Origin: an uncultured Fretibacterium sp.
GTDB taxonomy: Bacteria; Synergistota; Synergistia; Synergistales; Aminobacteriaceae
Assembly: GCA_937915835.1 (NCBI GenBank)
Contig: CALGHA010000011.1
Location: 7,231 to 71,230 of the forward strand
Reading direction: 5' to 3'
DNA length: 64,000 nt
Within the stretch, counting starts at the first letter, position 1, and every line of letters begins with the position of its first letter. Below are positions 8,297 through 16,913 of the stretch, piece after piece. A model generated the notes under the pieces. The model was not told where the DNA came from, made no database searches, and was given only the letters and a program-made list of their open reading frames with translations. Position numbers and translations under genes: made by a program.

Positions 8297-9529
8297 TTAT
8301 TGATTAAACCTCCTGAACTTCACGCGTCTGACATGATGAGCAAACGTTGAACTCAGGACAAAACCGATGCTTAAGCCTAACAGCGACAGCACGCAATTAA
8401 TCCCGTTAGCCTCGAAGCCGGCATAATCCCCCAGATATAAGCCAACAAGGGAATAAAAAAACAAATCGCCGGGAATTAATGGGATTATTGACGGGTAAAT
8501 GAAATATGTCGATGGCTGTCGTCGAGTTACTGCGAAAAATTCAGCGTACAAAGCCGCAACCGAAGCCGATAACGTCATGTATAAAAGTCTGCTTGAGATT
8601 ACAGGTGTCAAGGTCAAAAGAGCAATTCTCGCCAAAGCTCCGCCAAGTCCAGCAAAAATTAAATCTTTCGGAGTAATCCTGAACACAACGCCAAATCCTA
8701 CTGAAGCTATGAATGACAATGCAACGAGAATATACGGATTAGTTAAAGGCTGAGAAGTCGCGTTAATCGTGATAAAACCTGAGAAAATTACGAGAGATAA
8801 ATATACTCCCATTCCTAAAGCCATAGTCTCGATGAAAATTTTCAACATCTGCAATATTCCGTTAATCTCATAGCCGCATAAAAGATTTCGCATAGAATTA
8901 ACGAGGGGAATTCCGGGAATTACGAGCATTGAGACGGTGATTAAAATTACCGGGAAATTATTGCTCATGTTGGAAGCTATGAAGAGGATTGCGGCAATCC
9001 CAGCGAGCAACATTGTGAACGCGTTCATTACTATTCTGTCAAGGCCTGTTTTTTCAAGAATGGGCGTGATGAAATGAATTAATGCCGTGATGACAGCAAT
9101 AGGAATTAGCTCATGAAAACTTCCGCCGAACATGAAGCATAAACACGACATCGCTAAAATTCTTCCGAGTAAAACAACAATATCCGGATAATCTTGAACC
9201 TGCATAGCTCGCTCAAGCATTTGTGATAATAATTTGGGATTAGGCTTAATCTCCGTAACTTTGTAAGATAACCTGTTCAAACTCTTTAATCTCTCTAAGT
9301 GAATGCCTGCCGGAGGGATTGAGATTTGCCGAGATGAGTAATTCCCGGATTTGTCCTTTGCAGCTATGGACATGTGAGAACTTAGAATGAAAATGCTTAC
9401 GTCTTGAAGATTATAGGCTTTGCAGATGAAGGAGACGGCCGCATTTACGCGTTCAAGATTGGCTCCGCTTAATACCATTTGACGGCTCAAGTTCACGCAG
9501 AAGGATAAAATTTCATCAATATTATTCAT
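8297..9529 (-). CDS. ThrE-family threonine/serine exporter (fused two-domain type)
   Basis: The 410-residue protein has a soluble N-terminal domain (about 1-115; DUF1212-type, with SGANLERVNAAVSFICKAY) followed by about ten membrane segments, first near VLLGRILAMSCLCFMFGGSF. This is the ThrE layout, in which YjjP-like and YjjB-like halves are fused. GIPLVNSMRNLLCGYEINGI and FIYPSIIPLIPGDLFFYSLV are conserved in the family. The likely role is proton-driven export of threonine and serine or related small acids across the inner membrane. The ATG at 9529 is followed directly by the expected amphipathic helix. It is monocistronic, with the broken pyruvyltransferase upstream. Confidence 0.85.
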   Translation of the reverse strand: MNNIDEILSFCVNLSRQMVLSGANLERVNAAVSFICKAYNLQDVSIFILSSHMSIAAKDKSGNYSSRQISIPPAGIHLERLKSLNRLSYKVTEIKPNPKLLSQMLERAMQVQDYPDIVVLLGRILAMSCLCFMFGGSFHELIPIAVITALIHFITPILEKTGLDRIVMNAFTMLLAGIAAILFIASNMSNNFPVILITVSMLVIPGIPLVNSMRNLLCGYEINGILQMLKIFIETMALGMGVYLSLVIFSGFITINATSQPLTNPYILVALSFIASVGFGVVFRITPKDLIFAGLGGALARIALLTLTPVISSRLLYMTLSASVAALYAEFFAVTRRQPSTYFIYPSIIPLIPGDLFFYSLVGLYLGDYAGFEANGINCVLSLLGLSIGFVLSSTFAHHVRRVKFRRFNQ

Positions 9530-9585
9530 GCTTAGAACTCCCCTTTTTTAGCAATACTTTACACGATAAAAGCAGCTTTGAAAAC

Positions 9586-9729
9586 TATTTTTTACGTTCT
9601 CGAATTTCAGCAAATACCATGTTCAGATAATCAGAGGCTTTTTTCCGCTCAGCATCGAGGATCGAATTAACCTCAGAAAAATTTACGGGCCTGTTGATTA
9701 CGTCGAAGTCATCATAATTCTCAACATGT
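9586..9729 (-). pseudogene. Displaced C-terminal end of the polysaccharide pyruvyltransferase
   Basis: In the frame next to the stop at 9730-9732, this stretch reads RHVENYDDFDVINRPVNFSE, then VNSILDAERKKASDYLNMVF, ending in TAG at 9586-9588. That is the usual end of this transferase family (a short proline turn, then V-N-x-I-L-x-x-E-R-K-x-S-x-x-x-L). It has no start of its own. It is the 3' end of the gene at 9730-10629 after a frame change, with the segment between the HGT motif and this tail also deleted. Confidence 0.7.
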
Positions 9730-10629
9730 CTATTCAGTGTTGAGATTTAGTGAAAAGGCTGTACCGTGAAATGAGTTCGTAACTACATATTTTGCGTTGT
9801 CAATTAATGAGATGAAACGGAATACATCAGGAAGGATAATTTTTTTCTCGCGTCGGAAGAGATTTTGATTGAACTGTCTCCAGCTTGAGCAAATTCTTAC
9901 GAGCTTAAGGCCGGTTTTCTTAGCTAATGCCTGAGCGAAATCGTTAATTTTTTTGTCGGTGTGAAGAGCGTAAATTAAAATGTAGTCCCCCCCCCCATTA
10001 GTAGTTTTTACGTATTTCCGCCACGTATTTCCACTGAGGCATAAAGTCGGGTCAATAATCTGCACAGCATGTCGGTAATTATAGCACTCACGAAGTATTT
10101 TAAGGCCCGAATCTTCCCTGACTGAGATATGACGGTATTGATTAATATACTTCTGAGTTTCAGCAGCTTCTTCTTGCGAAATCTCGGATGTTCCAAAACT
10201 GGAAGAAAACGAAAATTTATAGCTTCCTTCAGGTGCAAACGATAAATGCATAATTTTCTTGGTTTGTTCACCACAAGCCGGATTCCATATCTGATCGCTT
10301 CCACTGCAGAAAGCATCAGCATCAGACTTGTAGACTTCATCAAAACTTAATTTATTATCGGACATATGAAAATACTTGCGCTTGAACCCTCCGAATACTC
10401 TCGAAGTCTCATAGATGGCCGCAATCGCTGGTAAAATTTTAAATGGAATTGTAATCTTTCTTCCTGTCGTACATAAATACTTCAATCGCTGAAGATAATT
10501 CGGCTTTGAGGCGGTCTCAACAAATCTTACGTCAGCTCCGTGCTGCTTGAAAAATTCCTGAGTTGCTAAGGCCTGAAGCATTGAGCCGTAATTCCCGAAA
10601 GCCGCTATAGTGATGACATCAATTTTCAC
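9730..10629 (-). CDS. Polysaccharide pyruvyl transferase family protein, truncated; contains a G10 tract
   Basis: The frame encodes 299 residues from GTG at 10629 (AAAGGAG about nine bases upstream). It starts ITIAAFGNYGSMLQALATQE and contains FCSGSDQIWNPAC, SVREDSGLKI, IDPTLCL and TNSFHGTAFSLN, all standard for this family, which adds ketal pyruvate or related groups to surface sugars or builds exopolysaccharide. It stops directly after the HGT motif; the expected tail is found in another frame at 9586-9729. At 9987-9996 a run of ten G on the coding strand encodes the Gly-Gly-Gly of TNGGGDY near residue 213. The frame is intact across this tract. Such a run can vary in length and switch the gene. 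Confidence 0.75.
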   Translation of the reverse strand: MKIDVITIAAFGNYGSMLQALATQEFFKQHGADVRFVETASKPNYLQRLKYLCTTGRKITIPFKILPAIAAIYETSRVFGGFKRKYFHMSDNKLSFDEVYKSDADAFCSGSDQIWNPACGEQTKKIMHLSFAPEGSYKFSFSSSFGTSEISQEEAAETQKYINQYRHISVREDSGLKILRECYNYRHAVQIIDPTLCLSGNTWRKYVKTTNGGGDYILIYALHTDKKINDFAQALAKKTGLKLVRICSSWRQFNQNLFRREKKIILPDVFRFISLIDNAKYVVTNSFHGTAFSLNLNTE

Positions 10630-10675
10630 TTGGCATTTCTCCTTTCATGATAATCACGCTAAATATATCACAGAA

Positions 10676-10722
10676 AAAATCCTCCCGGCCTGTTTGATCC
10701 GGAAGGACTGAAAATTTTTTGC
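10676..10722. terminator. Intrinsic terminator downstream of the binding-protein gene
   Basis: TCCTCCCGG pairs with CCGGAAGGA (one mismatch) around a short loop. On the minus strand it is followed by TTTTTT, so it ends transcription of the gene at 10789-11589. The plus strand also has a T-run after it (AAAATTTTTT). Confidence 0.6.
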
Positions 10723-10788
10723 GTCGATAAAATATAACACGTTCGATTTTATTGCTTAATAATTTTTCGTGAGGATAACGTCAGCTTG

Positions 10789-11589
10789 TTATTCTGCTTT
10801 GTAATCTTTCGTGAGAACTAAAGCAACCTGTTTAGCGTCCTCGTAAGGATCCGAAAAGTCCGTGAACATCTTTCTCTCTTCGTTGACGGTGATACCCGCG
10901 CAGATCATATCAACCTTGCCTGAGTTTACGGCCATGAACAGCGAATCGAACGGGTAAGCAATAATCACAAGCTCCTTGTTGAGTTTACCTGCGATAAGAG
11001 CACACATCTCAATATCAATTCCCGTATAACCGTCGCCAACTTTAATATCATAAGGAGGGAAGCCGGATTCAGTTCCAACGTATAATTTTCCGCCTTCAGC
11101 TCCCTTGTGCAGGTCAATATCTTCGGGTTTAGCCGCTGTCGGGTCTTCCTTGTACTTCAGCATAATAGCTTCGAGTGAGCCGTCAGCTTTAATCTCAGCA
11201 AGAGCCTTGTTGACCTGGTCGAGTAATTCTTTGTTGCCCTGTTTGAAGCCGATTGCATATTGTTCAACAGTGAGGGCATCGGGTAAAATCGTCAGGACTT
11301 CGGGATCATTCTTCACAAATTGTTTTGCCGGAGCCTCGTCCATGATTGCGCCTTGAATTTTGCCGACCTTGAGAGCTTGAATTACGTCCGTAGCTTTCTC
11401 GTATGTCGTGAGCTGATCTTTTGCCTTGTCGCCGAGCATATTTTTCGCGATACCTTCAGCGATAGTTCCTCTCTGCGTGCCAATCTTGAGATTAACGAAC
11501 TCGTCGGGCTTGGAGATGTTCAGACCGTTAGCAAAGCATACGCCCGCGCTCAAAGCCAAGATTATTAACATTGCCGCTAATTTCTTCAT
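10789..11589 (-). CDS. Amino-acid solute-binding protein (SBP_bac_3 type) with circularly permuted halves
   Basis: The 266-residue protein begins with a signal peptide (MKKLAAMLIILALSAGVCFA). The order of the fold is swapped. Residues ~28-150 carry what is normally the second half (LKIGTQRGTIAEGI, YEKATDVIQALKVGKIQGAI, LLDQVNKALAEIKADGSLEA). Residues ~165-266 carry what is normally the first half (KLYVGTESGFPPYDI, GYTGIDIEMCALIAGKL, AVNSGKVDMICAGITVNEER, FTDFSDPYEDAKQVALVL). A linker joins the usual C-terminus to the usual N-terminus. All parts of one domain are present once, so this is a permutation and not a fragment. It should bind polar amino acids outside the inner membrane. No permease or ATPase gene is adjacent. 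The ATG start has GGAGG upstream. Confidence 0.85.
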   Translation of the reverse strand: MKKLAAMLIILALSAGVCFANGLNISKPDEFVNLKIGTQRGTIAEGIAKNMLGDKAKDQLTTYEKATDVIQALKVGKIQGAIMDEAPAKQFVKNDPEVLTILPDALTVEQYAIGFKQGNKELLDQVNKALAEIKADGSLEAIMLKYKEDPTAAKPEDIDLHKGAEGGKLYVGTESGFPPYDIKVGDGYTGIDIEMCALIAGKLNKELVIIAYPFDSLFMAVNSGKVDMICAGITVNEERKMFTDFSDPYEDAKQVALVLTKDYKAE

Positions 11590-11630
11590 GATTAAATTTC
11601 CTCCATAGTCAAAAAATTTTTACGACGGAT

Positions 11631-11658
11631 ATTATATCGCAAGTCTCAAGAATGTAAA
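11631..11658 (-). promoter_or_regulatory. Sigma70-type promoter of the permuted binding-protein gene
   Basis: On the minus strand TTTACA is followed after 16 bases by TATAAT, placed about 45 bases upstream of the ATG at 11589. Confidence 0.65.
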
Positions 11659-11676
11659 TATTTTTTCGTGAATGAA

Positions 11677-12855
11677 TTAATTAGTAAACTTTTGTTTATT
11701 ATTCGCGCTGAGAATTATTACGGGGTTATCGGCTTTCATGAGTGTAATATCCTGAGCAAGTGATTTTGACGCTGAAGCTGAGATTTGCAGGCTCTCGAAG
11801 TTGTCCCAGTTGTGCAAGAAAGAATAAGCCGTGTTGAAAGTCTCAAGAGTTACGCAAGCAATTACGACACGGACGCTTTGAAACTGTGAGAGATATTCCA
11901 GGATTTCGGCCAATTCTCCGGAACTTCCGCCGATAAAGACGTGTGAAGGCTTCGGAAGAGTTTTAATCACCTCAAGAGCTCGGCCCTCGTGAACGTGAAT
12001 ATTATGAAGATGAAACTTTTTTATATTGCATGAAATTATGCTTAACGCTTCAGGTCTGAACTCGACGGCGTGAATATTGATTTCAGGATTAGCATAACCG
12101 ACACTGACGCTGATACTTCCGGATCCTGCCCCAATGTCCCAGAATGTTGAAGATTTATCGAGTTCAAGACGGCTCAAAATTGCAAATCTCACGGCCTCTT
12201 TGGTCATATGCTTTTCGGGGATAAAGTCAGAGTTTCGCAAAAATAATTTTTCGTGAGTGTAAAAGTTTTCGTTCTTGATGAGAATAATTGAGAGTTCAGG
12301 AAATTCATAACTCGTGAAATTGGCCGGGCTTCCGTGTAAAATTTCCTCGTCAGGACTTCCCAAGTTTGAGCCGATGAAGACTTCAACGTCAAGACACTTT
12401 AACTTTTCGCATGCCCACTTAGGCGATATGACTTTGTCGCAGAATAATATTGTGAGCCTGTTTCGTTCGACTGCGTTTAAGAATTTCCCAGCGTCTAAGT
12501 TTCGTCCGTGTCCAGAGAGAATTTTTGCGTCGTTCCAGACTTCGCCGGCCTTTGCACAGATAACTTGAAGTGAGCTTATGCCGGGCAAAACTCGAAATTT
12601 TTCATGAGGGAATTTTTTCTGCAGAACTGGAAGCAGACTGAATATTCCGGTGTCGCCTGAAACTAGAATTACAATTTTTCCCGTCTCGTTCGCAAGCTGA
12701 GAGTAATTCTTGATGTCAATAACTTTCTTGCCAGATTGAACGAGATTAACGAAACGTGAAGCCGCAAAAATTACGTCAGCAGACTTCAAAGCCTCCTGAA
12801 CTTCAAGAGTGAGTGAACCTGCTCCAGCGCCGGCAATTATGATTTCACGCGTCAT
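11677..12855 (-). CDS. cbiET: Precorrin-6Y C5,15-methyltransferase (CbiE-CbiT fusion)
   Basis: At 392 residues this joins CbiE (about 1-200; tetrapyrrole methylase fold, start IIIAGAGAGSLTLEVQEAL and LVSGDTGIFSLLP) to CbiT (about 210-392; class I SAM methyltransferase with SSTFWDIGAGSGSISVSVGY and HVFIGGSSGELAEIL). The pair methylates C5 and C15 of the corrin ring and removes the acetate side chain at C12. It is the last gene of the his-cob operon: its ATG at 12855 overlaps the end of cbiD by 11 bases. It is equivalent to CobL in aerobic nomenclature, but the neighbours show the anaerobic (cobalt-early) route. Confidence 0.92.
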   Translation of the reverse strand: MTREIIIAGAGAGSLTLEVQEALKSADVIFAASRFVNLVQSGKKVIDIKNYSQLANETGKIVILVSGDTGIFSLLPVLQKKFPHEKFRVLPGISSLQVICAKAGEVWNDAKILSGHGRNLDAGKFLNAVERNRLTILFCDKVISPKWACEKLKCLDVEVFIGSNLGSPDEEILHGSPANFTSYEFPELSIILIKNENFYTHEKLFLRNSDFIPEKHMTKEAVRFAILSRLELDKSSTFWDIGAGSGSISVSVGYANPEINIHAVEFRPEALSIISCNIKKFHLHNIHVHEGRALEVIKTLPKPSHVFIGGSSGELAEILEYLSQFQSVRVVIACVTLETFNTAYSFLHNWDNFESLQISASASKSLAQDITLMKADNPVIILSANNKQKFTN

Positions 12856-13918
12856 AATTTTTCCCTAAAACTGCGCCCGTTCCATCAATAAACACAGCAT
12901 CAACTTTCATTTTCCCGTTCGTCCTCTCCTCACACTTTCTTGAGATTATCTCGGCTAAATTATTCCAGACTTGATTAAATCCTGCTGAGTTCACAAGTTC
13001 GATTGCTTGATTTGTAGTGTTGCTGTGATAAATTTTCGTGATTAATTCCCTGTTTGCTCCGGCTAAAGCTAAGTGTGTACATAAGGCTTCAAGTTTTCCG
13101 TCGGCAATCTTGCTGTGAGTGTTGAAACTTCCTGCGGCCAATTTCAGCAATTTTCCTGGATGTCCGGTTATTATCACGTGTTCAAAGCCGAGTTCAGCCG
13201 CCTCATCAAGAACGTAACCGGGATAATTTCCGCATTGTATCAGGTTTCGAGTTTCGAGATTGAAGATTTGACGGGTAATTTTATCGCCTGTTCCTGCAAA
13301 AGTTATGAAGAGTTCACGGAAGCCGAGAGAGTAAATCATGTTCAGCTCAAGCGTTAAAGACTGCAACAATGCTTCCTCGTTCATGGGTTTCACAAAACCT
13401 GTAGTGCCCAAAATCGATATGCCGCCGACAATTCCTAATCTTGGATTAAAAGTTTTCTTTGCGAGTTCACGGCCATTCGGGACGGAGATGATTACACGCA
13501 GGGATTTTCGGGGAATTATTTCACGCACAGCAAGCTCAATCATCTTTCTTGGAACGGGGTTAATCGCAGGCTCACCAACTGGAACTTTCAGGCCCGGAAG
13601 AGTTACAATCCCGACACCTTCACCAGCTGTGAAAATTATTCTGCCGTCATCGTCATCAAGAATTTCAACGCGCGCTAAAATTTTTACGCCGTCCGTAATA
13701 TCTGCTTTATCATCGCCGGAATATTTCACGACACCGAAAATATTTTCTCGTTCATGAAAAACTTTCAGGGTAAATTCATGGCCTTCGAGATTTTTCACGC
13801 TGATAAATTCGGGAGATTGGCCGGAAGTGATAAAGATTGCAGAAGCCTTTGAAGCTCCAGCGGCACAAGTCCCTGTTGTTATTCCAGTCCGTAAAGAATT
13901 GCGTTGATTATTGCACAA
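12845..13918 (-). CDS. cbiD: Cobalt-precorrin-5B C1-methyltransferase
   Basis: The 357-residue protein has the CbiD signature near the start (LRTGITTGTCAAGASKA), then PVGEPAINPVPRKMI, NPRLGIVGGISILGTTGFV and HVIITGHPGKLLKLA. It methylates C1 of the corrin ring in anaerobic cobalamin synthesis. The start is TTG at 13918, inside the 3' end of cbiC (40-base overlap); no better start lies closer to the signature. The length is typical. CbiD marks the oxygen-independent pathway. Confidence 0.93.
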   Translation of the reverse strand: MCNNQRNSLRTGITTGTCAAGASKASAIFITSGQSPEFISVKNLEGHEFTLKVFHERENIFGVVKYSGDDKADITDGVKILARVEILDDDDGRIIFTAGEGVGIVTLPGLKVPVGEPAINPVPRKMIELAVREIIPRKSLRVIISVPNGRELAKKTFNPRLGIVGGISILGTTGFVKPMNEEALLQSLTLELNMIYSLGFRELFITFAGTGDKITRQIFNLETRNLIQCGNYPGYVLDEAAELGFEHVIITGHPGKLLKLAAGSFNTHSKIADGKLEALCTHLALAGANRELITKIYHSNTTNQAIELVNSAGFNQVWNNLAEIISRKCEERTNGKMKVDAVFIDGTGAVLGKNYDA

Positions 13919-14484
13919 GCTACAGTTGTTCCGCCCTTGCGTCCACGAGCGATAATTCGGGGAATTTGGGTTAAAGTCTCGAGCATATTTTTAGCCTCGC
14001 TGACATTCACGAACCCGACCGGAACCCCGATGATTAATGCAGGATTGGCCAGACCTTCACGGACGAGTTCACACAGACGAATTAAGGCCGTCGGAGCATT
14101 GCCAATTGCGAAAATCGCTTCGGGAAATTCACGTACAGAACGCTCAATATTGACGATTGCACGCGTGAGGTTTCGGGCTTCAGCTTCGGCTTTAACGTCG
14201 TCGTCCGCAATATGAGAGATAATTTTTGTGCCGTAACGCTTGCTAATTCCCGACGCTAACATCAAAGTGTCAGTGATTATCGGAGCGCCTGACTTGAGGG
14301 CTTCACGGGCTTTCGTAACTGCTCCGTCCGAGAAAAATAAATTACTCTGGAAGTCAAAATCTGCCGTCGCATGAATTACTCGCATTATGACGGGTAAATT
14401 TTCGCTTGGACCTTCATATTTTCCCATTGAGGCCGCAATAATCCTCATGCTTTCTCGTTCGATTTCTCCGGGATTTATTATCAT
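13879..14484 (-). CDS. cbiC: Cobalt-precorrin-8 methylmutase
   Basis: The 201-residue CbiC/CobH protein moves the C11 methyl group to C12. The catalytic histidine is in MRVIHATADFDFQSNL. PIITDTLMLASGI, AIFAIGNAPTALIRLCELV and PALIIGVPVGFVNVSEAKN are family signatures. The ATG at 14484 overlaps the cbiG stop by four bases, and its 3' end overlaps cbiD. The length is normal. Confidence 0.93.
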   Translation of the reverse strand: MIINPGEIERESMRIIAASMGKYEGPSENLPVIMRVIHATADFDFQSNLFFSDGAVTKAREALKSGAPIITDTLMLASGISKRYGTKIISHIADDDVKAEAEARNLTRAIVNIERSVREFPEAIFAIGNAPTALIRLCELVREGLANPALIIGVPVGFVNVSEAKNMLETLTQIPRIIARGRKGGTTVACAIINAILYGLE

Positions 14485-15410
14485 GATTTACACCTCGCAA
14501 GGGCAAAAGTTGAGTTCTCACACACAAATTTACTCCTCATAAGCACAGCTCCTTCACCAGCGGCAAATACACAGGCTCTTTCGCAGACGTTATCAGTTCC
14601 GACAATCTCAAGAACTCTTTGTGAACTCGTAAATTTTCCCGTTAAACTCTGAAGTTGTGAGGCTGTGAACGTTACGAACGGGATTTTATTTTTCTCAGCA
14701 AATAACTTCATAGCCGATTCATCGCGTTTAATGTCAATCGACGCAAGAGCCTTAAGCGACAACATGCTCACGCCCGCACCGTCGAGAAAATTTTTCGCGT
14801 CTCGTTCAAACTCTTCCGGAGCAATCCCCTTGTTACAGCCCGCGCCTAACACTAAAACTTTCGGCCTGAGAAATAACGTAACAGGGAACGGAACGGGAAT
14901 ATTTTCACAGGTTACAGCAACACCGACAGAATTATCATCAAGGATTTTTGCTGAAACGTGCTTTATCGCCGCCGGATTCTCGATGACGCAATCATTTTTC
15001 ACAGCCCATTCATCGACAGATAGCAAATTATTTACGTCAGTTGCTGTAGTGATTACGGCTTGAGCATGAATTTTCCCGGCAATTTTCCGAGCGAGTTCAT
15101 TAGCTCCGCCGACATGCCCGGACAAAATGGGGATTACGAATTTTCCCGTCTCATCAATCACGATTACGGCAGGATCCGAGAGTTTAGAGCTGACGTGAGG
15201 GGAAATCGCACGCACGGCAATTCCGCAAGCTCCGACGAAGATTAACGCCCGGACTTCGTGAAAAATTTTGCCAGTCCAGACGCTTAAAGGCTCGTTAATG
15301 GGATTGAGATTAAATCTCGATGGCGCAAAAACTTCACCGTCAAGAAAATCTGCAAGCCTCAACGCCAATTTTACGCCGTTACGAGTGAAGGCAGCTATTG
15401 CGGTATTCAT
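14481..15410 (-). CDS. cbiG: Cobalt-precorrin-5A hydrolase
   Basis: CbiG opens the delta-lactone of cobalt-precorrin-5A and releases acetaldehyde. Family motifs are VGACGIAVRAISPHVSSK, VIPILSGHVGGANELA and VLGAGCNKGIAPEEFE. The frame is open back to 15455, but the family N-terminus aligns with MNTAIAAFTRNGVKLALRL, so I choose the ATG at 15410 (309 residues). An ATG at 15428 is a possible alternative. The 5' end overlaps the end of cbiF, so the two are translationally coupled. Confidence 0.9.
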   Translation of the reverse strand: MNTAIAAFTRNGVKLALRLADFLDGEVFAPSRFNLNPINEPLSVWTGKIFHEVRALIFVGACGIAVRAISPHVSSKLSDPAVIVIDETGKFVIPILSGHVGGANELARKIAGKIHAQAVITTATDVNNLLSVDEWAVKNDCVIENPAAIKHVSAKILDDNSVGVAVTCENIPVPFPVTLFLRPKVLVLGAGCNKGIAPEEFERDAKNFLDGAGVSMLSLKALASIDIKRDESAMKLFAEKNKIPFVTFTASQLQSLTGKFTSSQRVLEIVGTDNVCERACVFAAGEGAVLMRSKFVCENSTFALARCKS

Positions 15411-16140
15411 GGGAAAAAGTTTTGTCATAAAGTCTTGACTTCGCAAATTTCTCATCGCTCAAGAACTCACCGACTAGGATTAATGCGGATTTCCTGATGT
15501 CCTTTGCAATTTCGGGTAAAGTCTCAAGAGTTCCGCGTAAAATTTTTTCTTCCGGCCAAGACGCTTTATAAACGACAGCCGCCGGAGTATTCTTGTCATA
15601 ACCGCCGGAGATTAACTCATCACAAACTTTTTCAAGCATTCCAGCCGACAAGAACAGCGCAAGAGATGAACGATGAGCCGCAAGAGAGCTTAAACTTTCG
15701 CGTTCAGGAACGGGAGTTCTGCCTTCAAGACGGGAGATTATCAAAGTTTGCGAGAGTTCAGGGGTCATGTACTCAGTTTTGAGTGAAGCCGAAGCCGCAA
15801 AAAGTGAACTTACGCCGGGAATTATCTCAAACGGAATATTTTTTGCGCGTAAAGCCTCGAACTGTTCACGAACGGCCCCGTATAACGCAGGATCCCCAGA
15901 ATGAAGCCGGACGGTTACAAGCCCCCTGTTATGGCCGTCAATGAGCAATGCAAGAATTTCTTCAAGCGTTAAACTCGAACTGTCGAAAACTTCACACTCT
16001 GAACTCGCATAAACCTTCAGAATTTCGGGATTAACGAGTGAACCGGCATAAATTATCCGCTGGGCTTTACGCAAAATTTCGGCTCCTCTGACGGTAATTA
16101 AGTCAACTGCTCCGGGCCCTGCTCCGATAAAGTAAATCAT
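15379..16140 (-). CDS. cbiF: Cobalt-precorrin-4 C11-methyltransferase
   Basis: This 253-residue tetrapyrrole methylase (CbiF/CobM) starts [20 protein letters not shown] and has YAGSLVNPEIL, RLHSGDPALYGAVREQFEAL, EIIPGVSSLFAASA and LSAGML. It methylates C11 with SAM, generating the substrate for CbiG. The ATG at 16140 overlaps the stop of the preceding histidinol-phosphatase gene by four bases, which is where the histidine part of the operon meets the cobalamin part. Confidence 0.93.
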   Translation of the reverse strand: MIYFIGAGPGAVDLITVRGAEILRKAQRIIYAGSLVNPEILKVYASSECEVFDSSSLTLEEILALLIDGHNRGLVTVRLHSGDPALYGAVREQFEALRAKNIPFEIIPGVSSLFAASASLKTEYMTPELSQTLIISRLEGRTPVPERESLSSLAAHRSSLALFLSAGMLEKVCDELISGGYDKNTPAAVVYKASWPEEKILRGTLETLPEIAKDIRKSALILVGEFLSDEKFAKSRLYDKTFSHEYRNSCLHS

Positions 16141-16913
16141 AGCTCGACAATCTTTAATCCCATTGACAACGCGAGTTCTTCATACTCAGGAAATTTATAC
16201 ATCAAGTTTGCTTTGACGTGAGCATCGCTTGAGAGAATTACACTGCCGCCGTGTTCAGCAATGTATTTCAGCATTGGCCGAGACGGATAAGGGAAATCTT
16301 TATAGCCTCGTGCAACTCCTCCCATGTTAATCTCAAACGGCTTGCCCGTCTTCAATAGCTCATCAATTGCCGAAGTCCACGCAGCAACGTAACGCGGGTT
16401 ATTCTCGTCAAAAAATTTGTTACCCTTGTTGAGCCTCGTGATAACGTCAAAATGTCCGATTATGTCAGCATTCGTTTTTCTCACGACATCAGCAATCGTA
16501 GCAAAATATTTTTCGGCGGCCTCGTAAACGTCATCATGGCAGACGTGAATTAAGCGTGTGAAAATTTCATCGGTGTGTTCGACGCAAATATATTCGCCGT
16601 CAATCAAGACATAATGCACTGAGCCAATAACGTAGTCAAAACCTTTAGCTGGGAAATCCGAATAATAATCCTGCTCAGTTCCGCAGAAAATCTTAATCTG
16701 AGACGCATATTTTTCCTTGAGCGCGTTAATCTCAGCTTTGTAGCGTTCAGTGCCATCAATTGACATGCAAGGCTCCTCATCAAACGACGTATAAGAATGT
16801 CCGGAAAATCCGAGCTTCTTCATTCCCCGTGAAATTGCCTCAATGATAATTTCTTCCGGAGAATTTTTGCCGTCGCAGTAGCGTGTGTGAACGTGAAAAT
16901 CAGATAAAATCAT
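16137..16913 (-). CDS. hisK: Histidinol-phosphatase, PHP type
   Basis: This 258-residue PHP-fold metal phosphatase has metal-binding motifs [50 protein letters not shown] and LSSDAHVK. Its position directly after hisIE and in front of cbiF (four-base overlaps on both sides) assigns it to the HisK/HisJ role: removing phosphate from L-histidinol phosphate. Other PHP phosphoesterases share these motifs, so the assignment rests partly on context. The ATG at 16913 fits the family start. Confidence 0.88.
   Translation of the reverse strand: MILSDFHVHTRYCDGKNSPEEIIIEAISRGMKKLGFSGHSYTSFDEEPCMSIDGTERYKAEINALKEKYASQIKIFCGTEQDYYSDFPAKGFDYVIGSVHYVLIDGEYICVEHTDEIFTRLIHVCHDDVYEAAEKYFATIADVVRKTNADIIGHFDVITRLNKGNKFFDENNPRYVAAWTSAIDELLKTGKPFEINMGGVARGYKDFPYPSRPMLKYIAEHGGSVILSSDAHVKANLMYKFPEYEELALSMGLKIVEL

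Noticed and set aside
13918..14484. Cobalamin riboswitch controlling the cbi genes
   Set aside because: All cbi genes overlap their upstream neighbour, so there is no leader, and nothing resembling the B12 box was found upstream of hisH.
16137..16913. PHP gene in the his operon as DNA polymerase PHP or RNase AM
   Set aside because: Size and position between hisIE and cbiF favour histidinol-phosphatase. The RNase AM-type protein is the separate gene at 62116-62964.
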